The notes beneath the pieces are model-generated. The model made no database searches, had not been told where the DNA came from, and saw only the letters and a list, made by a program, of their open reading frames with translations. Source: Candidatus Moraniibacteriota bacterium (lineage in GTDB: Bacteria > Patescibacteriota > Minisyncoccia > Moranbacterales > UBA2206). Taken from it: 7,055 bases of DNA. Below, piece by piece: positions 6,539 through 7,055 of the stretch. Numbering within the stretch: position 1 is the stretch's first letter; each line of letters starts with the position of its first letter. Where the stretch lies: contig JAHFOP010000051.1 in the NCBI GenBank assembly GCA_023261605.1, forward strand, positions 1 through 7,055. The letters are read 5' to 3'. A program made the translations under genes and the position numbers.

Positions 6539-7055
6539 TTATTTCCCCACTTCATAAATCCTTATCCGATTGAACTTTCCTTCCGCCACTGCTTTGTCCG
6601 GCGCGGAATTTTTTCCAGTTGGATCTTTGGCAACATTGATGGAAAATATCTTGTCTTCCGGGCTTAAAACAGTATTCTTTTTTAGATTATCTACTTTAAG
6701 ACCTGCCTCGTCCGTGAAATATTGGATTGATTTTGTGATTTCAAAAAGCTCGCCGGCTTTGCCTTGCAAATAGACATTCTTGGCGCCCGCACTGTGAGTT
6801 TTGATAAAGTTCGCCATATATTGCACTTCCCCAAACGTGATTTCCTCAAAGCCATTACTGCCTTCTTTGGTCTGGCCAGAGAGATAGGAAAAATTACGCA
6901 CCAGCGCATATGCATTAGTAGCCACTAGAATTATTATTATCATAGCAGGAACGACTGTAGAGGCGCGGTTTACCGCGTCTTTTTTGTGAGGTGCAAAATA
7001 TTCCGTCACATATTTCAACCAGAATCCCAAAAGTAAAAACGGCATAAATTCCAAA
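6539..7055 (-). CDS. C-terminal part of a membrane protein, probable GT-C/GT39-like glycosyltransferase (5'-truncated)
   Basis: The frame is open at the right edge, so only the last 171 residues are visible; the TTG at 7054 is unlikely to be the real start. There are two hydrophobic segments (about 2-18 and 33-51), separated by a short polar loop (APHKKDAVNRAS, 21-32), then a soluble tail of about 120 residues. Helices ending in a soluble outer domain with a pattern like YMANFIKTHSAGAKNVYLQG (79-98) recall the C-terminal domains of ArnT/GT39-like glycosyltransferases, where a helix of this kind precedes a strand. Catalytic residues would be in the missing N-terminal part. The loop peptide DAVNRAS is encoded by a palindromic repeat. 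The stop is 5 bp from that of the convergent flippase gene, so it belongs to a different transcript. Membrane topology is clear; the enzyme class is a moderate inference. Confidence 0.65.
   Translation of the reverse strand, partial: LEFMPFLLLGFWLKYVTEYFAPHKKDAVNRASTVVPAMIIIILVATNAYALVRNFSYLSGQTKEGSNGFEEITFGEVQYMANFIKTHSAGAKNVYLQGKAGELFEITKSIQYFTDEAGLKVDNLKKNTVLSPEDKIFSINVAKDPTGKNSAPDKAVAEGKFNRIRIYEVGK
6957..6980 (-). repeat. GC-rich inverted repeat in frame inside the - strand membrane-protein gene
   Basis: On the + strand AGGCGCGGTTTACCGCGTCT (6961-6980) forms a hairpin of about nine pairs (one G-T wobble) around a two-base loop, preceded by GTAG and followed by a run of T. On the coding strand it encodes DAVNRAS, in the cytoplasmic or outer loop between two membrane helices. 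Elements of the form GTAGAG-CGCGGT-ACCGCG-CTCTAC are, from memory, dispersed repeats in several bacterial groups including CPR. The right-hand CTAC end is missing here, so this copy looks truncated or decayed. Confidence 0.6.

Noticed and set aside
1..7055. Recoded TGA, as in some CPR lineages
   Set aside because: All long frames end normally, two at TGA (5017-5019 and 6531-6533), with no in-frame TGA inside conserved domains.

Overview
The window is a compact block of protein-coding genes from a bacterium. Its AT-leaning composition, lysine-rich proteins, near-absence of intergenic space, scarce Shine-Dalgarno sequences and short GC-rich palindromes embedded in genes all resemble a Patescibacteria/CPR (Parcubacteria-like) genome. 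That placement is inference from style, as no phylogenetic marker gene is present. TGA is a stop codon (it ends two genes), so the genetic code is the ordinary one and not the TGA-as-glycine code of Absconditabacteria/Gracilibacteria.

Layout: six genes run on the + strand as one apparent operon. In order they are: (1) the 3' part of a multi-pass membrane protein resembling a GT-C type glycosyltransferase (1-1350, open at the left edge); (2) a small single-pass membrane-anchored protein with an exported beta-rich domain (1337-1714); (3) a GT4-like glycosyltransferase (1718-2848); (4) a divergent RtcB-family RNA ligase (2856-4391); (5) a P-loop kinase of the thymidylate-kinase type (4402-5019); (6) a MOP-superfamily polysaccharide flippase (5016-6533). 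Junctions are a 14-bp overlap, gaps of 3, 7 and 10 bp, then a 4-bp ATGA overlap. A seventh gene, the C-terminal part of another membrane protein of GT-C style, lies on the - strand (6539-7055, open at the right edge) and converges on the flippase with a 5-bp gap.

Role: four or five of the seven genes fit the building and export of a lipid-linked cell-surface glycan. The cytoplasmic GT4 enzyme would extend the glycan, the flippase would move it across the membrane, and the GT-C-like proteins would transfer sugars on the outer face. The RtcB homologue and the kinase-like protein do not obviously belong to this pathway.

Most interesting: two different GC-rich palindromic elements lie in frame inside genes (3385-3407 in the RtcB gene, 6957-6980 in the - strand gene), each adding a short peptide. 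The RtcB homologue keeps the metal-binding and guanylated-histidine motifs but has lost several canonical flanking residues. The kinase keeps the P-loop and DRY motifs but lacks the usual dTMP-binding motif. No RNA gene, CRISPR array, transposase, attachment site or origin was seen, and no stretch longer than 300 bases is free of genes.
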